Positions 9,110 through 18,639 of a stretch of 27,500 nucleotides of DNA are shown piece after piece. The position numbers and the translations under genes are program-made. Source of the stretch: Mesostigma viride (taxonomy: Eukaryota > Streptophyta > Mesostigmatophyceae > Mesostigmatales > Mesostigmataceae); contig RPFO01001947.1 of assembly GCA_009746045.1 (NCBI GenBank), positions 1 through 27,500 of the forward strand, read 5' to 3'. Position 1 is the stretch's first letter. Each line of letters starts with the position of its first letter. A model generated the notes under the pieces. It ran no database searches, was not told where the DNA came from, and saw only the letters and a list, made by a program, of their open reading frames with translations.

Positions 9110-10600
9110 GGCTCAGGTTATGGCGTGTCCAATGGGCTCTAATCCAAGAGCACGGGGCTGCCCCTCACTGCTGTCACTAGCAGCTGGCACCCTCCAGGGT
9201 TCAGGGATGTGCATGTGCAGGCTCGAGTCAATGTTCAGCAGCCTTGCCCTTGCCCTAATGTCCTGGGATGGACCAGCACCCTGGCCTCCACCCTGGGCTG
9301 GCTTTCTCTGACCAGGCCTGCCTACTAAGGTACGAGCCTGAGGGACACTCATTCCTGAAGTGACCCTTCCCCTGCATGGCAGAAATAACACTCCACCTGA
9401 CTTCGGTCCCGTGAGTTCCCACCGCTGGGCCCAGCCTCGGGAGGACCACCAACCCTCTTGAAGTCAAACTGCCCAGGACTATGGAGGTCCCGACTTCGAG
9501 GTGTCCCCCGTCCAGCCAATGTTCTTCCACGCCCCCTCCTGGACCGTCCTCGATCGACCCCTAGCTAGACGAGGCATCATCAGGCCCTCTTGAGGACGCT
9601 GGACCCCCGTGGCCCAATCCCCTCATGGACTTTACCGTAGTAGGCTCAGCTGCCTCCTCGTCACCCTGACGAGGGCGCTTCACACCTACATACTTGCCAC
9701 TGAAGCACTAGATCGTACAACTGCATGGTCCGTCATGGCCTGGTCCACCCATGGACCTGACGCATATGTATAGACACGTTGTCAAGGGTGAGGTACTGAA
9801 TCCAGTTGTAGCCCATGGCCATCCTGTCAGCACAGAAGAACCCCTTGGCTATGCATGGCGTCCTCACGTAGCTTGCAGAAGTCCTCAAAAGCATGTACTA
9901 CCAGCTGGCCCTTGACAGCTAGGCTTGTAGTCGAGGTACTCCTGTTTTAGATGGGACCCATCAATGGTCCTGCCACGCGCTTTATGTAATCATGTACATG
10001 TGTGCCTATGATGAGCCACACTCCAGACGATGCCTAGTTTTATTTAGTAATGCTGTGCCCATGCAGAGAGCTGCTCTCTGCTGAGATGCCACGCTCTAGT
10101 TTTTGTATAGCCATGATGATCTTCCCCCTCACAGGCATGCTCCCCCCTTACCCGGGCATAGCGTGATAGACCATGAGGGTGCGGGTGCCCTGGTGCACCT
10201 AGAGCAGGGGTAGCTTACATTCCCACCCTTGCATGAAGTAGCCTAGAATGTATTAAAAGCCATATGCCCCTTCTCAGGGCTATGTGCTACATCTACTCCC
10301 AACGGAGTGATGTTGATAATTGATAATTAATCAATGGTCCTCTTGTCACTCAGGAACAGTGGAACACCCTGAGACGGGTCATAAACACGACCCAGGTGTC
10401 CCCGGCCGCATTACGCTCTCGGACGAACTTGAAGAGCCGCCTCTCCAACTGCCGTATCAGGTAGGCGCTCGACGCTAAGATGCGCAGCTTGTCGCCAGGG
10501 TAAATCTCAGTGTAGAGATTCATGTTCTCCAGCATGCTGGCGCTCAGCGTCACGTGGCTGCACCAATTGTCCTATGGACTGAAACTGGCTGAGTACGGCG
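9110..10600 (-). pseudogene. gag-like zinc-knuckle protein, decayed and LINE-interrupted
   Basis: Read leftward, the best frames give NWCSHVTLSASMLENMNLY, YPGDKLRILASSAYLIRQL and FVRERNAAGDTWVVFMTRL. After removal of the LINE at 9972-10329 they continue LSDKRTIDGSHLKQEYLDY, EDFCKLREDAMHSQ, YNWIQYLTLDNVSIHM, and an Arg/Gly-rich linker (RRGRGRTLAGRG). Last come CYFCH and, one frame over, GKGHFRNECP. Together these last two make a CCHC zinc knuckle with a small indel. A helical body, an RG-rich linker and a terminal knuckle is the usual order of retroelement Gag proteins. At least three frame changes and the insertion show that it is dead. Which retroelement class (Copia, DIRS or LINE ORF1) is unresolved. 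No reverse transcriptase was found beside it. Confidence 0.55.
9972..10329 (+). mobile_element. 5'-truncated LINE copy
   Basis: A 358-bp insertion flanked by a 12-bp duplication, ATCAATGGTCCT, at 9960-9971 and 10330-10341. From about 10053 it is related to the 3' UTR of the element at 3335-5296: CATGCAGAGAG, GTATAGCCATGATGATCTTC, TTCCCACCCTTGCA and ATGTGCTACAT-TACTCCCAA are shared. It ends in TGATAATTGATAATTA. Severe 5' truncation is typical of LINE copies. It sits in the gag-like relic on the opposite strand, and joining the flanks at one copy of the duplication restores continuous protein-like reading (KRTIDGSHLKQ). Confidence 0.88.
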
Positions 10601-10650
10601 TAGCCCTCTGCATGCTACGGTTGGCTTTCGGGGAGCAGTTAGGTTATAAT

Positions 10651-10836
10651 ATTGTGCGGAAACCTTTTGCCACTCGGCTTCTAAGGTTCCGCACAATATT
10701 ACCAGCGATAACCACTCGCTGGTACACTCAAGCTCATTCCGGTATTGTGCGGAAACCTTTTGCCACTCGGCTTCTAAGGTTCCGCACAATATTACCAGCG
10801 ATAACCACTCGCTGGTACACTCAAGCTCATTCCGGA
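10651..10836 (+). repeat. two tandem 93-bp hairpin units
   Basis: Two copies, identical as far as I could compare, starting at 10651 and 10744. Each holds two stem-loops: ATTGTGCGGAAACC paired with GGTTCCGCACAAT, and ACCAGCGA paired with TCGCTGGT. They form the outer part of the left foldback repeat of the 10651-19523 block. Confidence 0.95.
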
Positions 10837-10892
10837 ATGTGGGTGGTTTGTTTGGGTTAGGACAGATTTGTCCATTTAGGACAGTCCTGCAG
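10651..10892 (+). repeat. left foldback repeat / candidate terminal inverted repeat
   Basis: After the 93-bp tandem, the sequence continues GGTGGTTTGTTTGGGTTAGG and ACAGATTTG, then a short segment ending CCTGCAG. The reverse complement of this order (one unit, not two) is at 19370-19523. Both outer ends are ATTGTGCGG-type, so the pair is oriented like terminal inverted repeats of an 8.87 kb element. The innermost ~25 bp (TTTAGGACAG...CTGCAGCC) is flipped relative to the right copy. Confidence 0.75.
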
Positions 10893-11333
10893 CCAAAGCG
10901 TGAAAACATTAGCTTATTGGTGCCTTACGCATGCTTGCTTCTGCATGATAATTTTTTGAATGGGATTCAACTGTTTTTATGTGTATATAACTGCCGTCTT
11001 GTTTCACGTGTATGTATGTGAATACACAAATGTTCTCAGCATTGAGTTATGCACAATGCACATCAATTAATTTATTAAAAGTAATTAGTAATCATGTAGA
11101 CTGCGTCACGTGAGCATCGATTAAGTGAGACAACTATTCCTTGACGCAAGGCGGTCCAACGTCGTGTAAACTTGTACAAGCCGTTACTAGTTGTATGAGA
11201 AATAAATCGTTGTCCTGATTAGCCAAGATGTTGCACTACCACAATACCCATGATGTTGCTCTTAATAATAATGCCATGTCCTATAATGCATGAATGGGCG
11301 GTGATCTAAGCATGTCATAAAACATCCTATTCC
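10893..11333. other. stretch with no supported gene
   Basis: AT-rich DNA between the foldback repeat and the heptamer array. Only short frames; an AATAAA is at 11201. Nothing else could be supported. Confidence 0.5.
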
Positions 11334-11857
11334 AGCGAGCAGCGGGCAGCGGGCAGCGGGCAGCGGGCAGCGGGCAGCGGGCAGCGGGCAGCGGGCAGCG
11401 GGCAGCGGGCAGCGGGCTGCGGGCAGCGGGCTGCGGGCAGCGGGCAGCGGGCAGCGGGCAGCGGGCAGCGGGCAGCGGGCTGCGGGCAGCGGGCAGCGGG
11501 CAGCGGGCAGCGGGCAGCGGGCAGCGGGCAGCGGGCAGCGGGCAGCGGGCAGCGCGCAGCGGGCAGCGGGCAGCGGGCAGCGGGCAGCGGGCAGCGGGCT
11601 GCGGGCAGCGGGCAGCGGGCAGCGGGCAGCGGGCAGCGGGCTGCGCGCAGCGGGCAGCGGGCAGCGGGCAGCGGGCAGCGGGCAGCGGGCAGCGGGCAGC
11701 GGGCAGCGGGCAGCGGGCAGCGGGCTGCGGGCAGCGGGCTGCGGGCAGCGGGCTGCGGGCAGCGGGCAGCGGGCAGCGGGCAGCGGGCAGCGGGCAGCGG
11801 GCAGCGGGCAGCGGGCAGCGGGCAGCGGGCAGCGGGCAGCGGGCAGCGGGCAGCGGG
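11334..11857 (+). repeat. (GGGCAGC)n heptamer array, about 75 units
   Basis: A nearly perfect 7-bp tandem array with occasional GGGCTGC and GCGCAGC variants. The plus strand has GGG every seven bases with 4-base spacers, so any four consecutive units fit the G3-N4 G-quadruplex pattern. The minus-strand frames of PLPAARC repeats are translation of the array, not genes. It lies about 95 bp beyond the stop codon of the leftward zinc-finger gene and could fall in its 3' UTR or termination region. Confidence 0.97.
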
Positions 11858-11951
11858 GCAAAGTACTGCCAAAAAAAGGGACCCTGCTTTGGGCTGGGCG
11901 AAGCCAGCGGGTTACTCTAGTAATAATTAGTCACAAGGTCCTGTTGGGACG

Positions 11952-12850
11952 CTAACGCGGTGGCGCAAATTCGAATGGCACATACATGCGTGGCGCCTCG
12001 CGTGGCGCAGATTCACATGGCACATACATGCGCGGCGCCTCGCGTGGCGCAGATTCACATGGCACATACATGCGCGGCGCCTCGCGTGGCGCAGATTCAC
12101 ATGGCACATACATGCGCGGCGCCTCGCGTGGCGCAGATTCACATGGCACATACATGCGCGGCGCCTCGCGTGGCGCAGATTCGCATGGCACATACATGCG
12201 CGGCGCCTCGCGTGGCGCAGATTCGTACGGCACATACATGCGCGGTGCCTCGCGTGGCGCAGATTCGCATGGCACATACATGTGCGGCGCCTCGCGTGGC
12301 GCAGATTCACATGGCACATACATGCGCGGCGCCTCGCGTGGCGCAGATTCGCATGGCACATACATGCGCGGCGCCTCGCGTGGCGCAGATTCGCATGGCA
12401 CATACATGCGCGGCGCCTCGCGTGGCGCAGATTCGCATGGCACATACATGCGCGGCGCAGATTCGCATGGCACATACATGCGCGGCGCCTCGCGTGGCGC
12501 AGATTCGTATGGCACATACATGCGCGGCGCCTCGCGTGGCGCAGATTCGCGTGGCACATACATGCGCGGCGCCTCGCGTGGCGCACATTCGTATGGCACA
12601 TACATGCGCGGCGCCTCGCGTGGCGCATAGTCTGGTGCCGGCACCGCTGCCGCTGTTGCCGCAGGGGGCGCACTGGCTGCCGGCACCGCTGCCGCCGCTG
12701 CCGCCGCTGCCGCCGCTGCCGCCGCTGCCGCCGCTGCCGCCGCTGCCGTGGTGGGCTCACCGGCTGCCGCCACCGCTGCTTTGGTGGGTGCGGCGGCTGC
12801 CGCCCCCGCTGCCACTGCCGCCGCCGCCTCTTTATGCTTCTGCAGCAGTC

Positions 12851-12881
<31 letters not shown>

Positions 12882-14673
12882 CTGCTGCAGCTTTGTCATC
12901 ATGGCATTGAATTGCTGCTGTTGCTGTTGCTGTTGCTGCTTCATCATGCTGTCGAATTGCTGCAGCAGCGCTGCCATCCCCTTCGAATTTTCAGCCGGGG
13001 CGTCAGGCTGCTTGGCAGGCGCTGAGCCGTTTTCTGAGCGGCGCTGGCGCTTGACTGGTTTCGTCGCCGCAGCTTCTTTGGCAGGCTGCTTGCTCACGAT
13101 GCGCTTGCCGCGCCCATGCACGTTGGTGACCTCCTGCAACGCGGGCAGCCCTGCAATTTGTGGGTCGGGCATGTCAGAGTCTTGTGTTATGCAAGCTGGC
13201 AGACGTGGCAGCGTAGCCGGGTATTTCGCCAAGAGGGCCGATCCTGGAAACTGCTCAGCGGACAAGATGAATGGCGGTGGGCCAGCACTCAATATCTGGG
13301 GCAGCAGGTCCGCCTTGTTCTTGATGGCCCAACTCATCACCGCCTGCATGTCCTCATTCCAAGCGGATGATGGGAGAACGCCCTTGTGCTCCAACCCCAG
13401 GGTAGTGGGAAACGTGGTGGCATTCTTGTCGTTGACAACGATGACCACTGCGTCGAAAAATCCGATCGCGGACGGTCGCCTGGTTGGGCTGCCTTTGAGT
13501 CGGTCGAGCAAGTTTTTAAATTTCTTGTAGCGGCTCTGCCTCACAAAATGCGCGCAGATTGACGAGCTCGCGATTGCCCCCACTACCACCCCCACATGAG
13601 GCCATTCGGGGATTGCAAGGGCCACGATATCATCCTCGCTGTCGCTGGTGGAAGCACCGCCTGGTGTTTTGTGCATCCCCGGCCCTGCCGGTGGAGGAGA
13701 AAAAGCTAGTTCTTTTCTTGTGTCGCCGACATCGAAATGACGCGACGCCGAAGCCCGAAAGGTACCAGCTGCAGGGCCCGGGGTGTTCTCCTTCTTGGAG
13801 GCGTCGCGCTCAACCACGGGAATGTGCGCGCCGCCAACAGCATGCTTGCCAACCGTGGGGCCCATCGCAGCACGCAAAGCTGCATCACCTTGGCCGCTCT
13901 TGTCCTGATTGCCATCACCCATCGCACCCTTGCCTGCGCCGTTCTTTTCCTCCTCGCCATCACCCATCGCACCATAGCCTGCGCCGTTCTTTTCCTCCTC
14001 GCCATCACCCATCGCACCATTGCCGCCTGCGCCGTTCTTTTCCTCCTCGCCATCACCCATCGCACCATTGCCGCCTGCGCCGTTCTTTTCCTCCTCGCCA
14101 TCACCCATCGCACCATTGCCGCCTGCGCCGCTCTCCTCCTCGACGCCACCACCAAGCGCAACACCGCCTGGGCCGTTCTTCTCCTCGACGCCACCACCCG
14201 TTGCATCATCATCGACATGACCCTCGTCATGCAATATTATCACCAGAACCCAGCTCACCATCGTCGACCCTTCCATCCACGACTTTGGCTAGCTTAACGA
14301 GTTTCCGTGATGGAACCTTAACGACCTTGCCCTTGCCGCCCAGCGAATAAAGAGCACCAAGGCCGGCCAGTTGGGCGTCGACGACCTTTTCCTTAAAATC
14401 GACAGGCGAGGCCTCCTTACTGATGGCGGTAGGCGGCCAAGGGCCGCCACACTCCTGGCAGGTCCACTCTGTGCCATCCTCACCCGCCGATGCATCCCTA
14501 AACATCCCGGTGCACAGCCCATGCAAGTGCTTGCCACACTGGCCTGAGCATGGATGGTTGGCTCCGCCCAGCAGCTCATTTTTGTCGACACTATCAAATC
14601 CGGTTGCATGATCAGCGCCGGGCAATTTCTTGCATCTATCGCCTGCGTAGCAGGGGCCGCTTGACCCCTGCAT
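11952..14673 (-). CDS. PHD-type zinc-finger protein with polyQ, polyA and 14-residue repeats (one frameshift)
   Basis: Starts at ATG 14673, preceded by an in-frame TAA. The first ~150 residues run in one frame and stop at 14227; from about 14232 the same acidic Gly/Asp/Glu-rich protein continues in another frame to 11952, so a 1-base frameshift is likely. Ligands C8, C14, C42, C46, H51, C54, C72, C75 with W70 fit the PHD finger order (C4HC3, W-x-C), except that the first pair is spaced C-X5-C rather than C-X2-C. Then come five 16-residue GNGAMGDGEEEKNGAG repeats, a non-repetitive middle (RYKKFKNLLDRLKGSPTRRP, FFDAVVIVVNDKN), a basic KPVKRQRR likely nuclear signal, polyQ runs, polyA runs, and about 16 copies of APREAPRMYVPCES. 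PHD fingers commonly read histone tails; a chromatin role is inference. It may be a mobile-element cargo gene. The frameshift could be a read error or true decay. Confidence 0.6.
11960..12632 (-). repeat. 42-bp coding minisatellite (14-aa repeat)
   Basis: About 16 copies of a 42-bp unit that encodes APREAPRMYVPCES on the minus strand, with C/Y/R variation before ES. One copy is shortened by 15 bp (about 12449-12475) and keeps frame. Frame-preserving length change fits selection on the coding frame, although 42 is itself a multiple of three, and the other strand is also open throughout. Confidence 0.95.
12633..12965 (-). repeat. polyA- and polyQ-encoding trinucleotide tracts
   Basis: GCC/GCT-type triplets on the plus strand read as GGC-, GCA- and CAG-type codons on the minus strand, giving runs of more than 15 Ala (12640-12760) and several Gln runs of 6-12 (12850-12965). 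The Gln runs are separated by LL, MM and FNAMM, typical of a polyQ coiled-coil or prion-like region. Confidence 0.9.
13905..14140 (-). repeat. 48-bp coding minisatellite (16-aa acidic repeat)
   Basis: About five tandem copies encoding GNGAMGDGEEEKNGAG in the N-terminal third of the PHD-type protein, with one or two GN residues lost in the downstream copies without breaking frame. Confidence 0.92.
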
Positions 14674-14866
14674 TCTTCGCTTGCTACAGATTTAACCACC
14701 GGAAAATAGACAAAGATTGCACGCAACCTTCCAATAATGCCGGCTGCGATTTAACCTTCGTTTGCTGGGCGCTGCACGCTGCAATGTATCGAGTCAATTA
14801 GAAATTGCGCGGGATCTGGAACTTTGAATATATGTTTAGGCAAGAGGCTGCGGCGTCATTTGGCTG

Positions 14867-15800
14867 CAGCTGGGTAACTACTTGCGTCTTGCGGCCAAGA
14901 TACGCAGCCTGCCTCGAGAGGGCTGCGTATCTTTGCCGCAGCCTGCCTCACCAGCTAAAAACCTTGCGGCCAAGATACGCAGCCTGCCTCCTCGAGGATA
15001 TCCTCGAGGAGGCAGGCTGCGTATCTTGGCCGCAAGGTTTTTAGCTGGTGAGGCAGGCTGCGGCAAAGATACGCAGCCTGCCTCGGCAGCTGGGGAAGTA
15101 ACTACTTGCGTCTTGCGGCCAAGATACGCAGCCTGCATCACCAGCTAAAAACCTTGCGGCCAAGATACGCAGCCTGCCTCCTCGAGGATATCCTCGAGGA
15201 GGCAGGCTGCGTATCTTTGCCGCAGCCTGCATCACCAGCTAAAAACCTTGCGGCCAAGATACGCAGCCTGCCTCCTCGAGGATATCCTCGAGGAGGCAGG
15301 CTGCGTATCTTGGCCGCAAGGTTTTTAGCTGGTGATGCAGGCTGCGTATCTTGGCCGCAAGACGCAAGTAGTTACTTCCCCAGCTGCCGAGGCAGGCTGC
15401 GTATCTTTGCCGCAGCCTGCATCACCAGCTAAAAACCTTGCGGCCAAGATACGCAGCCTGCCTCCTCGAGGATATCCTCGAGGAGGCAGGCTGCGTATCT
15501 TGGCCGCAAGGTTTTTAGCTGGTGATGCAGGCTGCGTATCTTGGCCGCAAGACGCAAGTAGTTACTTCCCCAGCTGCCGAGGCAGGCTGCGTATCTTTGC
15601 CGCAGCCTGCCTCACCAGCTAAAAACCTTGCGGCCAAGATACGCAGCCTGCCTCCTCGAGGATATCCTCGAGGAGGCAGGCTGCGTATCTTGGCCGCAAG
15701 GTTTTTAGCTGGTGAGGCAGGCTGCGGCAAAGATACGCAGCCCTCTCGAGGCAGGCTGCGTATCTTGGCCGCAAGACGCAAGTAATTACCTCCCCAGCTG
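14867..15800. repeat. long palindrome array between divergent genes
   Basis: Five palindromes share a GAGGAT|ATCCTC core and are centred at 14999/15000, 15189/15190, 15283/15284, 15473/15474 and 15663/15664 (spacings 190, 94, 190, 190). The first and last are perfect over about 158 bp (79-bp arms); the third and fourth over about 126 bp. Units are built from a few words: GCGGCCAAGATACGCAGCC, ACCAGCTAAAAACC and CAGCTGGGGAAGTAACTACT. The whole array is also a larger inverted repeat: arms of about 350 bp (14867-15217 and 15446-15800) mirror each other around 15331. It could extrude cruciforms. It occupies most of the 1.3 kb between the leftward start at 14673 and the rightward start at 15998, so it may act as a shared regulatory or replication element, or be a foldback transposon. 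Confidence 0.95.
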
Positions 15801-15997
15801 CCGAAGCAGGCTGCGTACATTTTGGCGGCAAGTTCCCCAGCTGTTCGCTGCTTAGGCAAGTTGTTGCAACGACTTCGCCACGTGACTGCCAACAGGGGCG
15901 CCTGCGTTCAAGTCTTCAGTGCGTGCCCTGGCGGCACATCATTATTACGTAAATAGCCGTGAAGCTTTCGGTACCTTAGCAGTTTATAGTTGGATTT

Positions 15998-16248
15998 ATG
16001 GCAGACAAGGCTGACTGCAGGGTATTATTTTGTGGTTTAACAAGTGACGCCGAAATGAATAGGCACGGAGCCGAAAAATAGCCGACGTAGTTGATTTGCA
16101 TGGAGACGAGTTGTTAGCATTGATGACAAAAATGGGATTAGGTTTACACAGGACAGTAATAGGCGCTGAGCTGCTTACTCTTATGAGGTCCGGCATCCAT
16201 TCAGCGCCGGGGGAGTCCTGCTTTTGGTTTAGGTTGAAACTTTTATAA
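15998..16248 (+). CDS. small hypothetical protein, about 83 aa, with one frameshift
   Basis: Opens at ATG 15998 (an in-frame TAG lies upstream at 15977): MADKADCRVLFCGLTSDAEM, then NRHGAEK and a TAG inside a run of A. One frame over the protein plainly continues IADVVDLHGDELLALMTKMG, LGLHRTVIGAELLTLMRSG and IHSAPGESCFWFRLKLL, ending at TAA 16246-16248. The A5 run (GAAAAATAG) is the likely indel site. The composition is that of a folded, partly helical protein and not of a repeat. No family recognised. It is the first frame right of the palindrome array and ends 29 bp before the next ATG, so the two may be exons of one gene or share a transcript. Confidence 0.45.
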
Positions 16249-16277
16249 ATGTTAGAGATAAAGGCTAGGATAGCAAA

Positions 16278-18639
16278 ATGGCCGAACATGTCGAGTGGGA
16301 CGGAGGTATTGTCTCCGACTCGGACGACGATGACGATTTTGCGTACCATGACGGAGGGCTCGGTCGTGCTATACTGGCATCCCACGTGCCAAATGCTCTG
16401 CAACACCGACGTCCCCCGGCCCCCCATGTTGGTGGGGGTGGTGAAGAAGGTAGAGCAGCCTGCAGCCGATGAGGGGGGCAGCGAGCCTCACCTGGTCCTC
16501 TCTGTATACCGTGCCAGGAGCATGACCGTCGGATGCTTGGCATCAGTGGGACCCGAACAGCGCCACATGGCCTCTGCCGAGCAAGTCGTCCGCAAACTCC
16601 CACACAGTCACCATCGCAGCATCCGAGGTCATCCTCACCTATTGGATCCCGGCGAAGAAGCCCACCTCGCGCCACTTGGTGTCTTTGGATGCCAAGAAAA
16701 AGCTGTCTGCTGCGTGACTGACCGCGCTCAAGCAGGTGCCAAGGGACGCAGGTCACCCGACGGTTGACTGGCAACTAGCTTCAACTCCCAAGGGTGTGGT
16801 GCGCATGGCTGAACGTTGCTGGCAAACGATCTTGGAGCAGGTGATGGGTGGCAAGCTCTGCCTGGTAGGACAACTTGTGTGCAGCTATGAGATTGTGCAC
16901 GAGTCCGTCGGCGGCCGCACAGTGAACCGTCCTAGAAGATTCCATGGTCAAGTGGCAGCTGTGGACACGGAACATGGCAAGGTGGCTATGTTTTGGGGTG
17001 CTCAATGGGAAGAGCTGGCAGTGACGTGTGTGGACCTCCCAGAATTGGGGAAGAAAATCTGTGGATGCCCCGGTGTGTCCGTCCCTCCTCTGCAAGCGTC
17101 TGAGATCGCCGTTGCCGAGTCCCGCTTACGTGCGGAGGTGCACGCTGCGCTGACCAGCGCAACTGCGCGCAGCTCGCCTGAGGCAGCGCGCGGCACGGCC
17201 GACACAACTAAGCGCAAGCCGCCTGCGCCTGCAGCAACCAGCACAGCCACGCGCAACCCACGTGCGGTGGCGACCAACTTGCGCGTAGCAGTGCGCGCCC
17301 TGAATGATAAGGCTGCAAGTGACTTGCGTGCGCCCGCGCGTGCGGCCACTGGCGCGGCTGCACCTGCCAACTGGCCTGCGCCTGCGCGCGCGGCTGCACC
17401 TGCCAACTCGCTTGCGCCTGCGCGCGCGGCAGCACCTGCCAATTCGCTTGCGCCTGCGCGCGCGGCAGCACCTGCCAACTCGCCTGCGCCTGCGCGCGCG
17501 GCAGCACCTGCCAACTCGCTTGCGCCTGCGCGCGCGGCAGCACCTGCCAACTCGCCTACGCCTGCGCGCGCGGCCACCTGCGCGGCTGCACCTGCCAACT
17601 CGCCTGCGCCTGCGCGCGCGGCAGCACCTGCCGACTGGCCTGCGCCTGCGCGCGCGGCAGCACCTGCCAACTCGCCTGCGCCTGCGCGCGCGGCCACCTG
17701 CGCGGCTGCACCTGCCAACTCGCTTGCGCCTGCGCGCGCGGCAGCACCTGCCGACTCGCCTACGCCTGCGCCCGCGGCCACCGGCGCGGCAGCACCTGCC
17801 AAACTCGCCTGCGCCTGCGCGCGCGGCCACTGGCGCGGCTGCACCTGCCAACTCGCCTGCGCCTGCGCGCGCGGCAGCACCTGCCGACTCGCCTGCGCCT
17901 GCGCGCGCGGCAGCACCTGCCAACTCGCTTGCGCCTGCGCGCGCGGCAGCACCTGCCGACTCGCCTACGCCTGCGCCCGCGGCCACCGGCGCGGCAGCAC
18001 CTGCCAAACTCGCCTGCGCCTGCGCGCGCGGCCACCTGCGCGGCTGCACCTGCCAACTCGCCTGCGCCTGCGCGCGCGGCAGCACCTGCCGACTCGCCTG
18101 CGCCTGCGCGCGCGGCTGCACCTGCCAACTCGCCTGCGCCTGCGCGCGCGGCAGCACCTGCCAACTGGCCTGCGCCTGCGCGCGCGGCAGCACCTGCCAA
18201 CTCGCTTGCGCCTGCGCGCGCGGCAGCACCTGCCAACTCGCCTGCGCCTGCGCGCGCGGCCACCTGCGCGGCTGCACCTGCCAACTCGCTTGCGCCTGCG
18301 CGCGCGGCTGCACCTGCCAACTCGCCTACGCCCGCGCCTGCGGCCACCGGCGCGGCTGCACCTGCCAACTCGCTTGCGCCTGCGCGCGCGGCCACCGGCG
18401 CGGCAGCACCTGCCAACTCGCCTGCGCCTGCGCGCGCGGCAGCACCTGCCAACTCGCTTGCGCCTGCGCGCGCGGCCACCTGCGCGGCTGCACCTCCCGA
18501 CTCGCCTGCGCCTGCGCGCGCGGCAGCCGGCGCGGCTGAAGAAGATATGTTGTCTGATTCCCGTCGTCGCCGGGCACACCGTTACATAGTGTGTCCGGAC
18601 AGTGATAGCGATGGAGCCCCGGAGGCTATGGAAACATGA
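16278..18639 (+). pseudogene. acidic-N-terminus, Ala/Pro-repeat protein, frame-broken
   Basis: Starts MAEHVEWDGGIVSDSDDDDD (frame 3), moves to frame 1 by about 16355 (SVVLYWHPTCQMLCNTDV; PPMLVGVVKKVEQPAADEGG; LVLSVYRARSM), then to frame 2 by about 16530 (SDAWHQWDPNSATWPLP; SEVILTYWIPAKKPTSRH). A TGA follows near 16716, and frame 2 continues (RCWQTILEQVMGGKLCLVGQ; RRFHGQVAAVDTEHGKVAMF). From about 17330 comes a long 12-residue Ala/Pro repeat with two further +1 shifts. It ends in frame 1 as EEDMLSDSRRRRAHRYIV and an acidic SDSDGAPEAMET tail. Short beta-rich stretches around Trp and Gly could be Tudor- or BAH-like, but this is only a suggestion. The breaks could be introns, decay or read errors. 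Note TTTTATAAA at 16241-16249, 30 bp before the ATG. Confidence 0.5.
17330..18535 (+). repeat. 36-bp coding minisatellite (12-aa Ala/Pro repeat)
   Basis: About 33 units encoding AAAPANSPAPAR with L/P, N/D and S/W variants. A 205-bp offset links two segments (from 17753 and from 17958) that share the rare words CTACGCCTGCGCCCGCGG and CCTGCCAAACTCGCC, so one is a copy of the other. Both carry the same extra A (17801-17803 and 18006-18008). Very GC-rich; all six frames are mostly open, which produces many spurious long ORFs. Confidence 0.95.

Noticed and set aside
10651-10892. Hammerhead or other self-cleaving ribozyme in the hairpin units
   Set aside because: No CUGAUGA...GAAA core was found; the hairpins look like foldback-element termini.
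11262-11872. Long Pro/Leu/Ala/Arg/Cys frames over the heptamer array
   Set aside because: A 7-bp repeat without stop triplets is open in every frame of a strand; no non-repetitive protein sequence is attached.
11960-13025. Plus-strand frames of 214-316 codons opposite the PHD-type gene
   Set aside because: Mirror images of the 42-bp and triplet repeats. Only the minus strand joins the repeats to a zinc finger, nuclear signal and ordinary charged sequence.
11334-15800. CRISPR array
   Set aside because: Repeats are contiguous without unique spacers, are coding or palindromic, and the genome is eukaryotic in character.
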